NCBI GenBank assembly: GCA_024639455.1
Contig: JAHEIH010000009.1
Location: 1 to 64,000 of the forward strand
Direction: 5' to 3'
Source of the DNA: Cellvibrionales bacterium
GTDB taxonomy: Bacteria > Pseudomonadota > Gammaproteobacteria > Pseudomonadales > JAHEIH01
DNA length: 64,000 nt
How positions within the stretch are numbered: the stretch's first letter is position 1; each line of letters starts with the position of its first letter. Under the pieces are notes generated by a model that saw only the letters and a list, made by a program, of their open reading frames with translations, made no database searches and was not told the origin of the DNA. Of this stretch, positions 1-8,625 are shown in pieces. Both the position numbers and the translations under genes were made by a program.

Positions 1-264
1 GGTCTTAATGGCAAGTGGCAGCCGGCGACTGTGCGAGGAGAGCTCAAAGAAATAGGCTGGGGAGCGAATATGGGCTACCCGGGTATCGTGCTTGGTAATC
101 AGCATCCTTGGGTCGATGGACTGGTGCTTTCGACGGATATGCTGGCTGAGTTTTGGCACGAGTTGGATGAGTTTGAAGGCGAGGATTATCAGCGGGTGCT
201 GACTAAGGTCCGCTTGGCGGATGGAGAGTGGCTAACGGCGTATATTTATGAGTTGGTGTTGTGA
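1..264 (+). CDS. gamma-glutamylcyclotransferase-like protein, C-terminal part
   Basis: The reading frame is already open at base 1, so the N-terminus lies outside the window; 87 residues remain. The tail contains VDGLVLSTDMLAEFWHELDEFEG followed by YQR and a YIYEL ending, which is the pattern of the AIG2/GGCT-like fold (glutamyl-amine or gamma-glutamyl cyclotransferases), where an acidic residue in the DEFEG region is catalytic. Family-level call only; the substrate cannot be deduced. It ends 33 bases before a very strong hairpin that can also terminate this gene. No homology search was possible. Confidence 0.6.
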   Translation, partial: GLNGKWQPATVRGELKEIGWGANMGYPGIVLGNQHPWVDGLVLSTDMLAEFWHELDEFEGEDYQRVLTKVRLADGEWLTAYIYELVL

Positions 265-297
265 TTGCGGCAACGCGTAGGCGGTTCTGCGTCATCA

Positions 298-373
298 CCC
301 CTAGCTACCATCTTAAACAAAAAAGCCCCTGACTTTCGTCAGGGGCTTTTTTGTTTAAGATGGTAGCTAGGGG
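298..373. terminator. perfect 36-bp hairpin, probable bidirectional terminator
   Basis: Bases 298-333 are the exact reverse complement of 338-373, with a TTTC loop at 334-337. The inner part (GCCCCTGAC / GTCAGGGGC flanked by A6 and T6) is a normal bidirectional rho-independent terminator, placed to stop both the gene ending at 264 and the leftward tRNA-Met. The unusual part is the outer stem, which includes the last 13 bases of the tRNA gene (CCA, discriminator, acceptor 3' strand and two T-stem bases). Confidence 0.85.
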
Positions 374-437
374 CGGACTTGAACCGCCGACCCCAGCATT
401 ATGAGTGCTGTGCTCTAACCAGCTGAGCTACCTAGCC
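361..437 (-). tRNA. tRNA-Met (CAT), elongator type
   Basis: The 77-nt minus-strand cloverleaf has a CTCATAA anticodon loop (anticodon CAT), D arm AGCTCAGCTGGTTAGAGC, T stem GGCGG/CCGCC and an encoded CCA. It resembles the elongator tRNA-Met of other gammaproteobacteria and lacks the C1-A72 mismatch and the three GC pairs of initiators. The first acceptor pair is G1-U72, a wobble, where G-C is usual. A sigma70-type promoter lies just upstream at 451-479, so it is probably transcribed independently of ychF. Confidence 0.93.
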
Positions 438-450
438 ATCGAGGTCGCGT

Positions 451-479
451 ATTGTGCTAGCAAGACGCGATTGAGTCAA
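451..479 (-). promoter_or_regulatory. promoter of tRNA-Met
   Basis: On the minus strand, TTGACT (474-479) and CACAAT (451-456) are separated by exactly 17 bases. The predicted start, about seven bases downstream, falls just before the tRNA 5' end at 437. The stretch between is GC-rich (ACGCGACC), as in stringently controlled stable-RNA promoters. Confidence 0.65.
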
Positions 480-526
480 CCCCAAAGGGTTGAAAATGGG
501 GCAAAAAAGTCGACTTTTTCGCGCCC

Positions 527-1621
527 TTATACGTTGAAGCGGAAGTGGACGATATCACCATCTTTGACGATATAGTCTTTGCCTTCTAGGCGCCATTTAC
601 CGGCTTCTTTGGCACCTTGTTCACCCTTGTATTGAATGAAGTCGTCGTAGCCAGTCACTTCGGCGCGGATAAAGCCTTTTTCGAAGTCGGTATGGATCAC
701 GCCCGCGGCCTGTGGTGCTGTGGCGCCTTGTTTGACCGTCCAGGCGCGGACTTCTTTAACTCCGGCCGTGAAGTAGGTGTGTAGTCCAAGCAGGGCATAA
801 CCGGCGCGAATGACGCGATCGAGGCCGGGTTCTTCCCAGCCTAGATCGGTGAGAAATTCCATTTTTTCGTCGTCCTCAAGCTCGGCAATTTCAGCTTCCA
901 TTTGGTTGCAGATCACGACCACTTCGGCACCTTCTGCTGCGGCAATAGCTTTGACCTTGTCGAGGTGTGGGTTGTCTTCGAAGCCGTCTTCAGAGACGTT
1001 GGCGATGTAGAGGGTAGGCTTAACGGTAAGTAGGTGCATGTTTTTCACTAGTGTACGCTCTTCGTCCTCAAGTTCGAGAGTGCGTACGGCCAGGCCTTCG
1101 CTCAAGTGGGGAAGCAGTTTGCCTTGGATAAGATTCTTGGTGGCTACGGCGAGCTTGTCGCCGCTTTTGGCGGTGCGCACCACGCGTTGCAGTTGCTTTT
1201 CGACGCTCTCGAGGTCGGCCATGGCCAGTTCAAGGTTGATCACGTCGATATCAGCCTGTGGGTCGATGGCGTTGGCAACGTGGATGATGTTGTCATCTTC
1301 AAAGCAGCGCACCACGTGGGCGATAGCGTCGGTCTCGCGGATATTGGCGAGGAATTGGTTGCCCAGGCCTTCACCTTTAGAGGCGCCAGCAACCAGACCA
1401 GCGATGTCGACGAACTCCATAGTGGTGGCTATAACGCGCTCCGGCTTGACGATTTCGGCAATCGCGTCGAGGCGGCGATCAGGGATCGCGACCACGCCGG
1501 CGTTGGGCTCGATGGTGCAGAAGGGGAAGTTTTCGGCGCCAATGCCAGCTTTGGTGAGTGCATTGAATAGGGTTGATTTACCGACGTTGGGCAGGCCAAC
1601 AATACCGCAGTTAAATCCCAT
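527..1621 (-). CDS. ychF: redox-regulated ATPase YchF (Obg-like)
   Basis: The 364-residue protein is full length for YchF/OLA1. It starts [17 protein letters not shown] with the P-loop at residues 9-16, has a G domain with a coiled-coil insert (about 130-210) and ends in a TGS domain. The family is a ribosome-associated P-loop ATPase linked to oxidative stress and translation. The NQME motif replaces the usual NKxD specificity motif, which fits the ATP preference of the family. It lies 10 bases after pth in the same direction, the usual pth-ychF pair. Confidence 0.95.
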   Translation of the reverse strand: MGFNCGIVGLPNVGKSTLFNALTKAGIGAENFPFCTIEPNAGVVAIPDRRLDAIAEIVKPERVIATTMEFVDIAGLVAGASKGEGLGNQFLANIRETDAIAHVVRCFEDDNIIHVANAIDPQADIDVINLELAMADLESVEKQLQRVVRTAKSGDKLAVATKNLIQGKLLPHLSEGLAVRTLELEDEERTLVKNMHLLTVKPTLYIANVSEDGFEDNPHLDKVKAIAAAEGAEVVVICNQMEAEIAELEDDEKMEFLTDLGWEEPGLDRVIRAGYALLGLHTYFTAGVKEVRAWTVKQGATAPQAAGVIHTDFEKGFIRAEVTGYDDFIQYKGEQGAKEAGKWRLEGKDYIVKDGDIVHFRFNV

Positions 1622-1631
1622 GGGGGCTCCT

Positions 1632-2222
1632 TTAAGCCTTCAGCTTACTGTGAAGTTCTTGCATCGCGCCGGCCAGGTCACCTGCCAATAGGGCGGGTAA
1701 TACTTTGATCGATTCGTCGATGCTGTGATCGATACCAATGGCGTCGTCACCACTGGCCTTTTTTAATACGTAACCGCTCACTTGCTTGGCATTACCGGGG
1801 TGGCCGATGCCGATGCGTAAGCGTTGGAAATCTTTGTTGTTACCTAGCGCACTAATAATGTCGCGCAAACCGTTGTGTCCACCGTGTCCGCCGCCCTGTT
1901 TGAGACGCGCCACCCCGGGTGGCAGGTCGAGTTCGTCGTGCACCACTAAAATGGCTTCCGGCTCGATACGGTAAAAGTTGGCGAGTGCAGCGACGGCTTG
2001 ACCGCTGCGATTCATAAAGGTGGTAGGCACCAATAAGCGCACGTCGCGGTTGTCGATAAAAATTCGGCCGCTGTCGCCAAAGAATTTGCTGTCGCTACTC
2101 AGGCTGGAGCTGTGTTGGGCGACGAGGCGTTCCACCAAATCTTGCCCGGCGTTATGGCGGGTATTGGCGTATTGGCTGCCCGGGTTGCCGAGGCCGACGA
2201 TCAGTTTTATTGGTGTGCTCAT
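1632..2222 (-). CDS. pth: peptidyl-tRNA hydrolase
   Basis: This 196-residue Pth releases peptides from peptidyl-tRNAs dropped by stalled ribosomes. It carries GLGNPG at residues 10-15, the catalytic-base histidine in NTRHNAG (His23), HDELDLPPG with the conserved Asp, and [10 protein letters not shown]. Length and motifs are typical. The gene follows rplY but is separated from it by a strong hairpin terminator, so pth-ychF probably depends partly on readthrough or on its own promoter. Confidence 0.96.
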   Translation of the reverse strand: MSTPIKLIVGLGNPGSQYANTRHNAGQDLVERLVAQHSSSLSSDSKFFGDSGRIFIDNRDVRLLVPTTFMNRSGQAVAALANFYRIEPEAILVVHDELDLPPGVARLKQGGGHGGHNGLRDIISALGNNKDFQRLRIGIGHPGNAKQVSGYVLKKASGDDAIGIDHSIDESIKVLPALLAGDLAGAMQELHSKLKA

Positions 2223-2229
2223 AGCTAGT

Positions 2230-2266
2230 CTTAAAACAAAACTGCCGAGCGTGGGCTCGGCAGTTT
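2230..2266 (-). terminator. terminator between rplY and pth
   Basis: A 12-bp perfect stem (2239-2250 with 2255-2266, loop GTGG) is followed in the minus direction by TTTTGTTTT. It sits immediately after rplY and before pth and would end or attenuate the prs-rplY transcript. Confidence 0.8.
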
Positions 2267-2288
2267 ATGCATCGGATGACAGCAGAGA

Positions 2289-2918
2289 TTACTCTTCTGC
2301 TTCGCCTTCTGCTTCGCCGTCTTCGCTAGCGGCACCACCTTTAGGAGGTACAACGCTTGCTACAGGCAGATCGTGGTCTGGGCCGTGAGACAGTGCAACA
2401 CTTTCAACGCCTTTGGGCATTTTGATGTCTGAAATGTGCAGGCTTTGGCCAGACTCTAGGTCTTGCAGATCAACTTCCAAGAACTCAGGCAAATCTTTCG
2501 GCAAGCAGGTAATTTCCAGCTCGGTCATTGCGTGAGAAACACGGCCGCCTTGCATTTTAACGCCGTGGCAGGTTTCTTCGTTGATGAAGTGCAAAGGTAC
2601 GTTCACAGTTAACTTGGTGCCTTTAACAACACGCAGGAAGTCAGCGTGAACAACGCTGTTCTTCGCGGGATGACGTTGCAGGTCTTTGATGATGACGTCT
2701 TGCTTTTTGCCATCGATGTCCAGCTCGATGATGTGAGCGAAGAAAGCTTCGTTCTCGAGAGACTTAACCAGGTCTTTGTGAATCAGGGTGATCATTTGAG
2801 GGGCTTCTTTCTTGCCACCGTAAACAATACCGGGTACCAGGCCAGCGTGACGCAGGCGGCGGCTCGCACCTTTCCCCATGTCTTCGCGGGCATTCGCGTT
2901 CAAAGTGAAATCAGACAT
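2289..2918 (-). CDS. rplY: 50S ribosomal protein L25 (long CTC form)
   Basis: I start the protein at [17 protein letters not shown] (ATG at 2916-2918) because GGAG sits about 8 bases upstream and the family begins here; the frame stays open 15 codons further upstream without a good ribosome binding site. The 209 residues comprise the L25 5S-rRNA-binding domain (about 1-95) and a C-terminal TL5/CTC beta domain, with an acidic tail rich in Glu and Ala. It binds 5S rRNA in the large subunit. Downstream of prs by 87 bases, as in Pseudomonas. Confidence 0.95.
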   Translation of the reverse strand: MSDFTLNANAREDMGKGASRRLRHAGLVPGIVYGGKKEAPQMITLIHKDLVKSLENEAFFAHIIELDIDGKKQDVIIKDLQRHPAKNSVVHADFLRVVKGTKLTVNVPLHFINEETCHGVKMQGGRVSHAMTELEITCLPKDLPEFLEVDLQDLESGQSLHISDIKMPKGVESVALSHGPDHDLPVASVVPPKGGAASEDGEAEGEAEE

Positions 2919-3005
2919 TGTCCGAACTCCTATAGTAACTCTCGGGCTTGCGACCAGCACCAAGAGGGTTGTGCAGGTTACCCTGCGTTTAAAAGTGCCG
3001 CGCTC

Positions 3006-3953
3006 CTAGTAGCGGAACATGGCACTCAGTGATTCTTCATTACTGACGCGGCGAACGGCTTCGGCCAACATAGGCGCGATGTCGAGCACACGTACTTTGC
3101 CACAATCTTTCATGGACTTGCTCAAGGGTATGGTGTTGGTGACGACCAACTCATCCAGTTCAGAGTCATTCAAGTTGTCTAACGCCGAGCCTGACAATAC
3201 AGGGTGAGTACAGTAGGCCACCACTTTAGATGCACCGAACTCTTTCAACGCTTCAGCCGCTTTGCACAAGGTGCCGGCTGTATCGACCATGTCATCAACC
3301 ATGATGCAAGTCTTGTCTTTAACATCACCGATCAGGTGCATTACCTTGGCCACGTTGGCTTTAGGGCGTCGCTTGTCGATGATCGCCAGATCGCAGTCGT
3401 TAAGCTGCTTGGCAATCGCACGGGCGCGAACGACACCGCCGATGTCAGGCGAGACCACGATCGGGTTTTCGTATTCTTGCTTCTCTATATCGTCCAGCAG
3501 TACTGGCGAGCCGAACAGGTTGTCGACGGGTACGTCGAAGAAACCTTGAATTTGTTCTGCATGGAGATCGACGGTCAGCACTCGGTCGATACCAACGACA
3601 GCCATCATGTCAGCCACTACTTTGGCACTGATGGGTACCCGCGCAGAGCGCACTCGGCGATCTTGGCGCGCATAGCCGAAATAAGGCACTACGGCGGTAA
3701 TGCGCGCTGCAGATGAGCGGCGAACGGCGTCGGCCATCACGATCAACTCCATGAGGTTGTCGTTAGTCGGTGCACAGGTGGGCTGAATAATGAAGACGTC
3801 TTTACCGCGAACGTTTTCGTTCAGTTCTACCGAGATTTCGCCGTCGCTAAACTGCGCTACAGTAGCGTCGCCAAGTGGTATGCTAAGCTCTTTAACAACT
3901 GCTCTGGCGAGCTCTAAATTTGCGTTACCCGCAAAGACCATAAGTTTAGACAC
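3006..3953 (-). CDS. prs: ribose-phosphate pyrophosphokinase (PRPP synthase)
   Basis: This 315-residue class I PRPP synthase makes PRPP from ribose 5-phosphate and ATP for nucleotide, histidine, tryptophan and NAD synthesis. Visible motifs include the RQDRR ATP loop, the KRRPK catalytic flexible loop and the PRPP-binding [10 protein letters not shown]. The start is GTG at 3953, preceded by AAAGGT; the family N-terminus (MVFAGN) follows directly. It lies between tRNA-Gln and rplY. Confidence 0.96.
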   Translation of the reverse strand: MSKLMVFAGNANLELARAVVKELSIPLGDATVAQFSDGEISVELNENVRGKDVFIIQPTCAPTNDNLMELIVMADAVRRSSAARITAVVPYFGYARQDRRVRSARVPISAKVVADMMAVVGIDRVLTVDLHAEQIQGFFDVPVDNLFGSPVLLDDIEKQEYENPIVVSPDIGGVVRARAIAKQLNDCDLAIIDKRRPKANVAKVMHLIGDVKDKTCIMVDDMVDTAGTLCKAAEALKEFGASKVVAYCTHPVLSGSALDNLNDSELDELVVTNTIPLSKSMKDCGKVRVLDIAPMLAEAVRRVSNEESLSAMFRY

Positions 3954-3994
3954 TGTCGGTACCTTTATTAGGTGGCTAAACAGGGCTTTAGCCC

Positions 3995-4030
3995 CATAAA
4001 AATAACCCGGACTGACTGGTCAGCCCGGGT
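3995..4030 (-). terminator. hairpin terminator between tRNA-Gln and prs
   Basis: A 12-bp stem with one A-C mismatch (4005-4016 with 4019-4030) is followed in the minus direction by ATTTTTAT. It lies just past the 3' end of tRNA-Gln and could end the tRNA transcript, leaving prs with partial readthrough or its own promoter. Confidence 0.6.
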
Positions 4031-4036
4031 CTAATA

Positions 4037-4111
4037 TGGCTGGGGCGGCTGGATTCGAACCAACGCATGGCGGGATCAAAACCCGCTGCCTTACCGCTTG
4101 GCGACGCCCCA
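4037..4111 (-). tRNA. tRNA-Gln (TTG)
   Basis: The 75-nt minus-strand cloverleaf starts TGGGGCG, has the anticodon loop TTTTGAT (anticodon TTG), the T loop TTCGAAT and an encoded CCA. It is close to the Escherichia tRNA-Gln(UUG), including the U1-A72 pair typical of tRNA-Gln. Position between ispE and prs is conserved in Pseudomonas relatives. Confidence 0.95.
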
Positions 4112-4123
4112 ATTAGGTCGGCG

Positions 4124-4129
4124 ATTATA
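4124..4129 (-). promoter_or_regulatory. -10 element of tRNA-Gln overlapping the ispE stop
   Basis: A perfect TATAAT on the minus strand contains the ispE TAA stop codon. The predicted start at about 4117 is a few bases before the tRNA 5' end and is followed by GC-rich sequence (CGCCGACC). No convincing -35 hexamer was found at 16-18 bases, so strength is uncertain. Confidence 0.5.
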
Positions 4130-4958
4130 CACATGCCGGTGAGAAATTCACACCTTTTGCAATAAAACCGCGCAAATTTTTTGGTCGTTTAGCAAAAATG
4201 TTTGCTGCTTGCTCGTGGCTATCACAGGGTGCAAATATGCACGCGCCTGTACCAGTGAGCATGGCTCTATTTTCCGTTTCATCGTTTAGCCAAACAAGGG
4301 CTGAATCGATATCGGGATAGAGCCGGCGGACGATGTTTTCACAATCGTTTTGGCCGCCAGACCTCAGAAAGGCCGCTACTTTAATGGCACTTGTGTCACG
4401 TGTCAATTCCCTGTGGCCAAAAATTTTTGCGGTGGAAACTTCCACTTCGGGTTTTAGCACCACAAACCACTTTTCGGGCAGCTCGAGTGGGGTTAGCTGC
4501 TCGCCGACACCCTCGCCCCAGGCGCTGCGACCGCGCACAAATACGGGGACATCGGCGCCTAGTTGCAAGCCCATAGCGGCGAGTTGGTCCTCGCTGCGCT
4601 GGCACTGCCAAAGTGTATTGAGTGCCAGCAAGGTCGTGGCGGCATTTGAACTACCGCCACCAAGGCCGCCGCCCATGGGGAGTACTTTGTCCACGGTAAT
4701 GTCGATGCCGGCAGGCTGTTGGGCAAAAGGAACAAGTAACTGCGCCGCCTTATGGATGATATTACTGTTAACGGGGACGCCAGGAAAGTCACCCTGTAGA
4801 CGAATGCTGCTGTCTTCTCTGCGCTGAAAGCGCATGGTGTCGCCGTGGTCGAGAATCTGAAATACCGTTTGCAGGTTGTGGTAACCATCGGCGCGTTGAC
4901 CAATGATGTGCAGCATCAGGTTGATTTTTGCGGGAGCGAGAAGTGTCAGGGAGTCCAT
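4125..4958 (-). CDS. ispE: 4-diphosphocytidyl-2-C-methyl-D-erythritol kinase
   Basis: A 277-residue GHMP kinase of the non-mevalonate isoprenoid pathway; it phosphorylates CDP-methylerythritol at the 2-hydroxyl. The N-terminus LLAPAKINLMLHIIGQRADGYH is diagnostic, and PMGGGLGGGSSNAA (about residues 90-103) is the ATP-binding glycine loop. The gene overlaps the end of lolB by 13 bases, so translation is probably coupled. Its stop codon is part of the putative tRNA-Gln -10 element. Confidence 0.96.
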   Translation of the reverse strand: MDSLTLLAPAKINLMLHIIGQRADGYHNLQTVFQILDHGDTMRFQRREDSSIRLQGDFPGVPVNSNIIHKAAQLLVPFAQQPAGIDITVDKVLPMGGGLGGGSSNAATTLLALNTLWQCQRSEDQLAAMGLQLGADVPVFVRGRSAWGEGVGEQLTPLELPEKWFVVLKPEVEVSTAKIFGHRELTRDTSAIKVAAFLRSGGQNDCENIVRRLYPDIDSALVWLNDETENRAMLTGTGACIFAPCDSHEQAANIFAKRPKNLRGFIAKGVNFSPACV

Positions 4959-5461
4959 TTGGCAATTAACAATGTCAGTTTATAAGGGGGGCGTTCAATA
5001 ACGATCTTTCGAGGCAGGCCGTCGGGGTTGAATTTACTTTGTAAAACGCGCCAACCGTCTTGCTCAAACTGTCGGTCGGCGAATTTGCTTGAATTATCGT
5101 TGGCACCACTACCGCGAACCCAATCACGTAATTGTTCCACCGGTACCTGCCAGTTCAATTGACGGCTGAGCAGTGCTTCAATGCTGGTGTCACTGGCGCG
5201 CAATTCACCGTCGCGCCAAAGGCTAGCTCCGCGCGCATCGGCTATTAGGCGCACCGCACCTTGGCCAAAGGGGCCGCTGAGTTGCACGTTGTCTCGCCCC
5301 GGCGCGGATTGCCATAGAATATTGGCGCTGTCGCGTTGCTCGGGGTTTTGAAAGACCGCTCGACCCGTTAATTGCCACTGCCAATCCTGCCTGTGATCGC
5401 TAGGCAGCGACGAGCAGGCACTAAGCAACAGTATAATGGTGGCGGCGAAAAGTCTTAGCAT
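4946..5461 (-). CDS. lolB: outer-membrane lipoprotein receptor LolB
   Basis: This 171-residue lipoprotein has a signal peptide ending in the lipobox LSAC (Cys16), then WQLTGRAVF and a beta-rich domain with the LSGPFGQGAVRL segment typical of LolB. LolB accepts lipoproteins from LolA and inserts them in the outer membrane. It is slightly shorter than the Escherichia protein. It sits 3 bases after the TPR lipoprotein gene and overlaps ispE, the standard gammaproteobacterial arrangement. Confidence 0.9.
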   Translation of the reverse strand: MLRLFAATIILLLSACSSLPSDHRQDWQWQLTGRAVFQNPEQRDSANILWQSAPGRDNVQLSGPFGQGAVRLIADARGASLWRDGELRASDTSIEALLSRQLNWQVPVEQLRDWVRGSGANDNSSKFADRQFEQDGWRVLQSKFNPDGLPRKIVIERPPYKLTLLIAKWTP

Positions 5462-5464
5462 GGG

Positions 5465-7207
5465 TTATTCGAAAGAGTGCCGCGGCATGTCAAGGCGTTC
5501 GACAGTGTCGTTTAGTTGCGGGCTTTCTGGAAAGCGCTGCAGCGCATCGCGCATAATGTCACCGGCTTCGATATGTCGATTAAGGTGCCACAACACTTCG
5601 ACCAAGTGGGCGGTAATTTCAGGGTCGGCCAGTAGTTGATGGGCGCGAGCAAGATAGTGTGCTGCCGATTCGTGCTCGCCTTGTTTGAATAGTACCCAGC
5701 CCATGCTGTCGATGATGGCGGCATCATCGGGGCGCAGTTTAATGGCGCGTGCGATGAGTGATTCAGCGCGCTGGAGTTGATTGCCGCGCTCGGCAAGCAA
5801 ATAGCCAAGTGCGTTCAATGAGGCGGCGTGCTCGGGGTGTTCTTTAATGTTGGCTTCAAGGGTGGTTTGTGCGCCATCGAGATCACCGCTCTGCTGCAGA
5901 AGGAGTGCCAGTGTGTAGCGAATTTCTGTGCGTTCTTGAAGTTGTTCTGCCGCGCGCATGAGTAAGTGGCGGGCTTCGCTGTTCATACCTATTTGGCTTA
6001 AACGTTGGGCGGCCAGCAGGGCAATGCGTGGTGAACGATCATCTTCGGGTAGCCAGCGAATTTGCAGTACATCGATGGCGCTGAGTAGCTGTCCGCGTTC
6101 GGCCATAAGTTCTAGGTAAAGCGAAAGCCCCGGCATGAAATAGTTACTTTGGCGACCGATATCAAGGCTAAAACCCTCGGCCAGTTCGGGGGCGCTGTGG
6201 CGATAAATCTGTGCCAAATAATAGTTTGACTCGTCGGTAAATTTTCCTATGTCGAGCAGCGTGTTGAATTGTTCGGTTGCCTCGTCAAACTTGTCAAGTT
6301 CCTTGAGGCTCAATGCTAACGACAGGCGGACATTAGCATCGTGGGGGGACTGATCAACCAAGATGGAAAATTGTTCGCTGGCGGCAGACAGGTCGCGACT
6401 TGTCAGCATACGGGCCAAGTGAAGGCGCATGTTGGTGGCTTCTGGATAGAGATCAAGTGCCGTAAGCAGGGTGTCGATCGCCTCTTGATGGCGCTCCAAA
6501 ATTTGCAAGGCGCGGGCTTTGATGTGCAGCGCGGCATAGTTATCTGGTGCCAGTGTCAGAGCTTGATCGCTGAAGGTGAGGGCCTGTTCTGATTGTCCCG
6601 AGGCGTCTGCAAGTATGGCATCACTCAAGATTAAGTGTACGTTGTCAGGGTGGCTCAGTCGCAGCCGTTTGACACCCTCGCTAAGGTAGGGGCCGTGCTC
6701 CGGGTATTGGCTGACGACCGATACAATGGCGGTAAAATTGGTGTCGGCGTCCATGCTGAGCAGTTGTTCCATTAGGTCGAAGGCCTCTTTGAGGCGACCT
6801 TGACGGGTGTAAGTTACCGCGCGTAAATAAAGTGGTTCGGTGGCGTCTGGGTCGAATTCGCGCCAGATCACGCTGGCGTTGTCGAGCGCGACATCATCCT
6901 TGAAAAAGTGAGCAATACGCGCACTTCGTGCGACTAGGGCTTCGTCAGGTTGGCGTTGCATTGCTGCTTGCATGTGGTGGTTGGCTGTTTCGCCAAGCAT
7001 TCGTCGGGCGGCAATTTCACCGCTGAGAATGTTATACAGGGTGTCTCGCTCAATGCGTGTAGTGTGGTGGACAGCCGCGACGGCCGGCGCTTCGTGGACT
7101 TCAACAACTGCCTCTGTAGCGGCTTGGTTAGGTCGCGGCGCCGTGCTGCTGCAAGCGGCCAAAATACCACAGCATAGGGTTGTGTAGGCGAAGCGTTGAA
7201 CAGGCAT
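5465..7207 (-). CDS. tetratricopeptide-repeat lipoprotein
   Basis: The 580-residue protein begins MPVQRFAYTTLCCGILAAC with a lipobox (LAAC, Cys19), so it is probably an outer-membrane lipoprotein facing the periplasm. The body is built of TPR units; good examples are ALTLAPDNYAALHIKARAL and the C-terminal ALGYLLAERG and AIKLRPDDAAIIDSMGWVL. An in-frame ATG at 7231 is an alternative start; neither has a clear ribosome binding site. Its place before lolB is conserved in Pseudomonas, but the exact partner or function is unknown. Confidence 0.85.
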   Translation of the reverse strand: MPVQRFAYTTLCCGILAACSSTAPRPNQAATEAVVEVHEAPAVAAVHHTTRIERDTLYNILSGEIAARRMLGETANHHMQAAMQRQPDEALVARSARIAHFFKDDVALDNASVIWREFDPDATEPLYLRAVTYTRQGRLKEAFDLMEQLLSMDADTNFTAIVSVVSQYPEHGPYLSEGVKRLRLSHPDNVHLILSDAILADASGQSEQALTFSDQALTLAPDNYAALHIKARALQILERHQEAIDTLLTALDLYPEATNMRLHLARMLTSRDLSAASEQFSILVDQSPHDANVRLSLALSLKELDKFDEATEQFNTLLDIGKFTDESNYYLAQIYRHSAPELAEGFSLDIGRQSNYFMPGLSLYLELMAERGQLLSAIDVLQIRWLPEDDRSPRIALLAAQRLSQIGMNSEARHLLMRAAEQLQERTEIRYTLALLLQQSGDLDGAQTTLEANIKEHPEHAASLNALGYLLAERGNQLQRAESLIARAIKLRPDDAAIIDSMGWVLFKQGEHESAAHYLARAHQLLADPEITAHLVEVLWHLNRHIEAGDIMRDALQRFPESPQLNDTVERLDMPRHSFE

Positions 7208-7315
7208 GTAGATAGGGTGTCGTCGAGTCATGCACAAAGTTTGCCGAAAGGGATGGATTGTCGCAAGTGGCAATCGGGTAATTACCATAAAGAACGTGTC
7301 GGGCGGCAAGTAATT

Positions 7316-7324
7316 TGCTAGAAT
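7316..7324 (+). promoter_or_regulatory. extended -10 promoter of hemA
   Basis: TGC followed by TAGAAT forms an extended -10 element, with no good -35 hexamer 17 bases upstream. A start near 7331 gives a 5' leader of about 23 bases that includes the CGGAGA ribosome binding site. Confidence 0.45.
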
Positions 7325-7353
7325 TTCGACTATTTTTAACAGCGGAGATATAC

Positions 7354-8622
7354 ATGGCCTTAGTAGCCTTGGGGATCAACCACAAGTCTGCTTCCGTCGA
7401 TATCCGGGAAAAGGTTGCCTTTGTCCCAGAGCAGATGGAGGACGCCCTGTTGGACGGCTGCCGTCAGCTAGGTGTCGAGGAGATGGTCATTTTGTCGACT
7501 TGTAATCGCACGGAAGTTTTTTTCGATGCGACGACTGAGCACGCACAGCCGATCCATCAGTGGCTGGCGAATTTTCATGGCGTCGATGAACGGGCCTTGG
7601 TGCAATGTACCTATGTCTACCAGCAAGAGTCCGCTGTTCATCATGTGATGAAAGTGGCCAGTGGGCTCGATTCGATGGTGCTGGGTGAGCCGCAAATTCT
7701 TGGGCAGATGAAATCTGCGGTGGCGGTGGCGCGCGAAGCGGGCACCGTAAAAGGTCAGTTACACCGGTTGTTTGATCACGTGTTTGCCGTGGCTAAGCAG
7801 GTACGTACCGATACCGCGATTGGGGAAAATCCTGTGTCAGTGGCTTACGCCTCGGTGGATTTGTCGAAGCAGATTTTTGCGGATTTAAGTCAGACCTCTG
7901 CGCTGTTGATCGGCGCCGGCGAAACCATTGAGCTGGTGGCGCGCCACCTGCGTGAAAATGGCGTCTCCAATATTGTTATTGCCAACCGCACCTTGGGCCG
8001 TGCCCGAGATTTGGCCGACCGCTTTGGTGCTGAAGCGGTGATGCTGTCAGATATTCCCGAACGCTTGGTCGACGCTGATATCGTGATTTCGTCTACCGCG
8101 AGTCAGTTGCCTATATTGGGCAAGGGGGCGGTAGAGCGTGCGCTGAAACAGCGCCGTCACAGGCCGATCTTTATGGTGGATATCGCTGTGCCACGCGATA
8201 TCGAGCAGGAAGTGGGTGAATTGGATGACGTGTACTTGTACAGCGTTGATGACTTGCGCTCAATTGTCGACAGCAACATTAAGAATCGTCAGCAAGAGGC
8301 TAATAAAGCCGACGATATCATCCACCTTGGGGTGGAAAAATATTTTAGCGCGCTACGTTCGCTCGATGCGGTGGATACTATCCGCGCCTACCGTGAACAG
8401 GCAGACGCGATTCGCAATGCTGAGCTAGATAAGGCCTTGAAGGCCTTGCAAGGCGGCGCTGATGCGGAGCAGATCGTGGTGCAATTGGCTCGTGGCTTGA
8501 CCAATAAGCTGATCCACGCACCAACAAAACAACTTAAGCGCGCCGGGGAATCCGGCCGTTTAGATCTTTTGGCCTTGAGCCGTCAACTGTTTGAATTGGA
8601 TGCCGGGGAAGACTCGGAATAA
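7354..8622 (+). CDS. hemA: glutamyl-tRNA reductase
   Basis: HemA reduces glutamyl-tRNA to glutamate-1-semialdehyde, the first step of C5-pathway tetrapyrrole synthesis. I start at [13 protein letters not shown] (ATG 7354, with CGGAGA upstream), giving 422 residues; upstream in-frame codons lie in the promoter. Cys50 in LSTCNRTE is the catalytic thiol, [15 protein letters not shown] and the NADPH-domain IGAGE and NRTLGRA motifs follow, and the C-terminal dimerisation helix is present. The gene is divergent from the TPR gene and leads hemA-prfA-prmC. Confidence 0.96.
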   Translation: MALVALGINHKSASVDIREKVAFVPEQMEDALLDGCRQLGVEEMVILSTCNRTEVFFDATTEHAQPIHQWLANFHGVDERALVQCTYVYQQESAVHHVMKVASGLDSMVLGEPQILGQMKSAVAVAREAGTVKGQLHRLFDHVFAVAKQVRTDTAIGENPVSVAYASVDLSKQIFADLSQTSALLIGAGETIELVARHLRENGVSNIVIANRTLGRARDLADRFGAEAVMLSDIPERLVDADIVISSTASQLPILGKGAVERALKQRRHRPIFMVDIAVPRDIEQEVGELDDVYLYSVDDLRSIVDSNIKNRQQEANKADDIIHLGVEKYFSALRSLDAVDTIRAYREQADAIRNAELDKALKALQGGADAEQIVVQLARGLTNKLIHAPTKQLKRAGESGRLDLLALSRQLFELDAGEDSE

Positions 8623-8625
8623 CAC

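Noticed and set aside
298-437. Integration (att) site at tRNA-Met
   Set aside because: The duplicated tRNA 3' end is an inverted, not direct, copy and no integrase or foreign DNA lies nearby.
1038-1691. Long antisense frames over ychF
   Set aside because: They overlap each other and the well-supported ychF; translations are Ser- and Arg-rich shadows.
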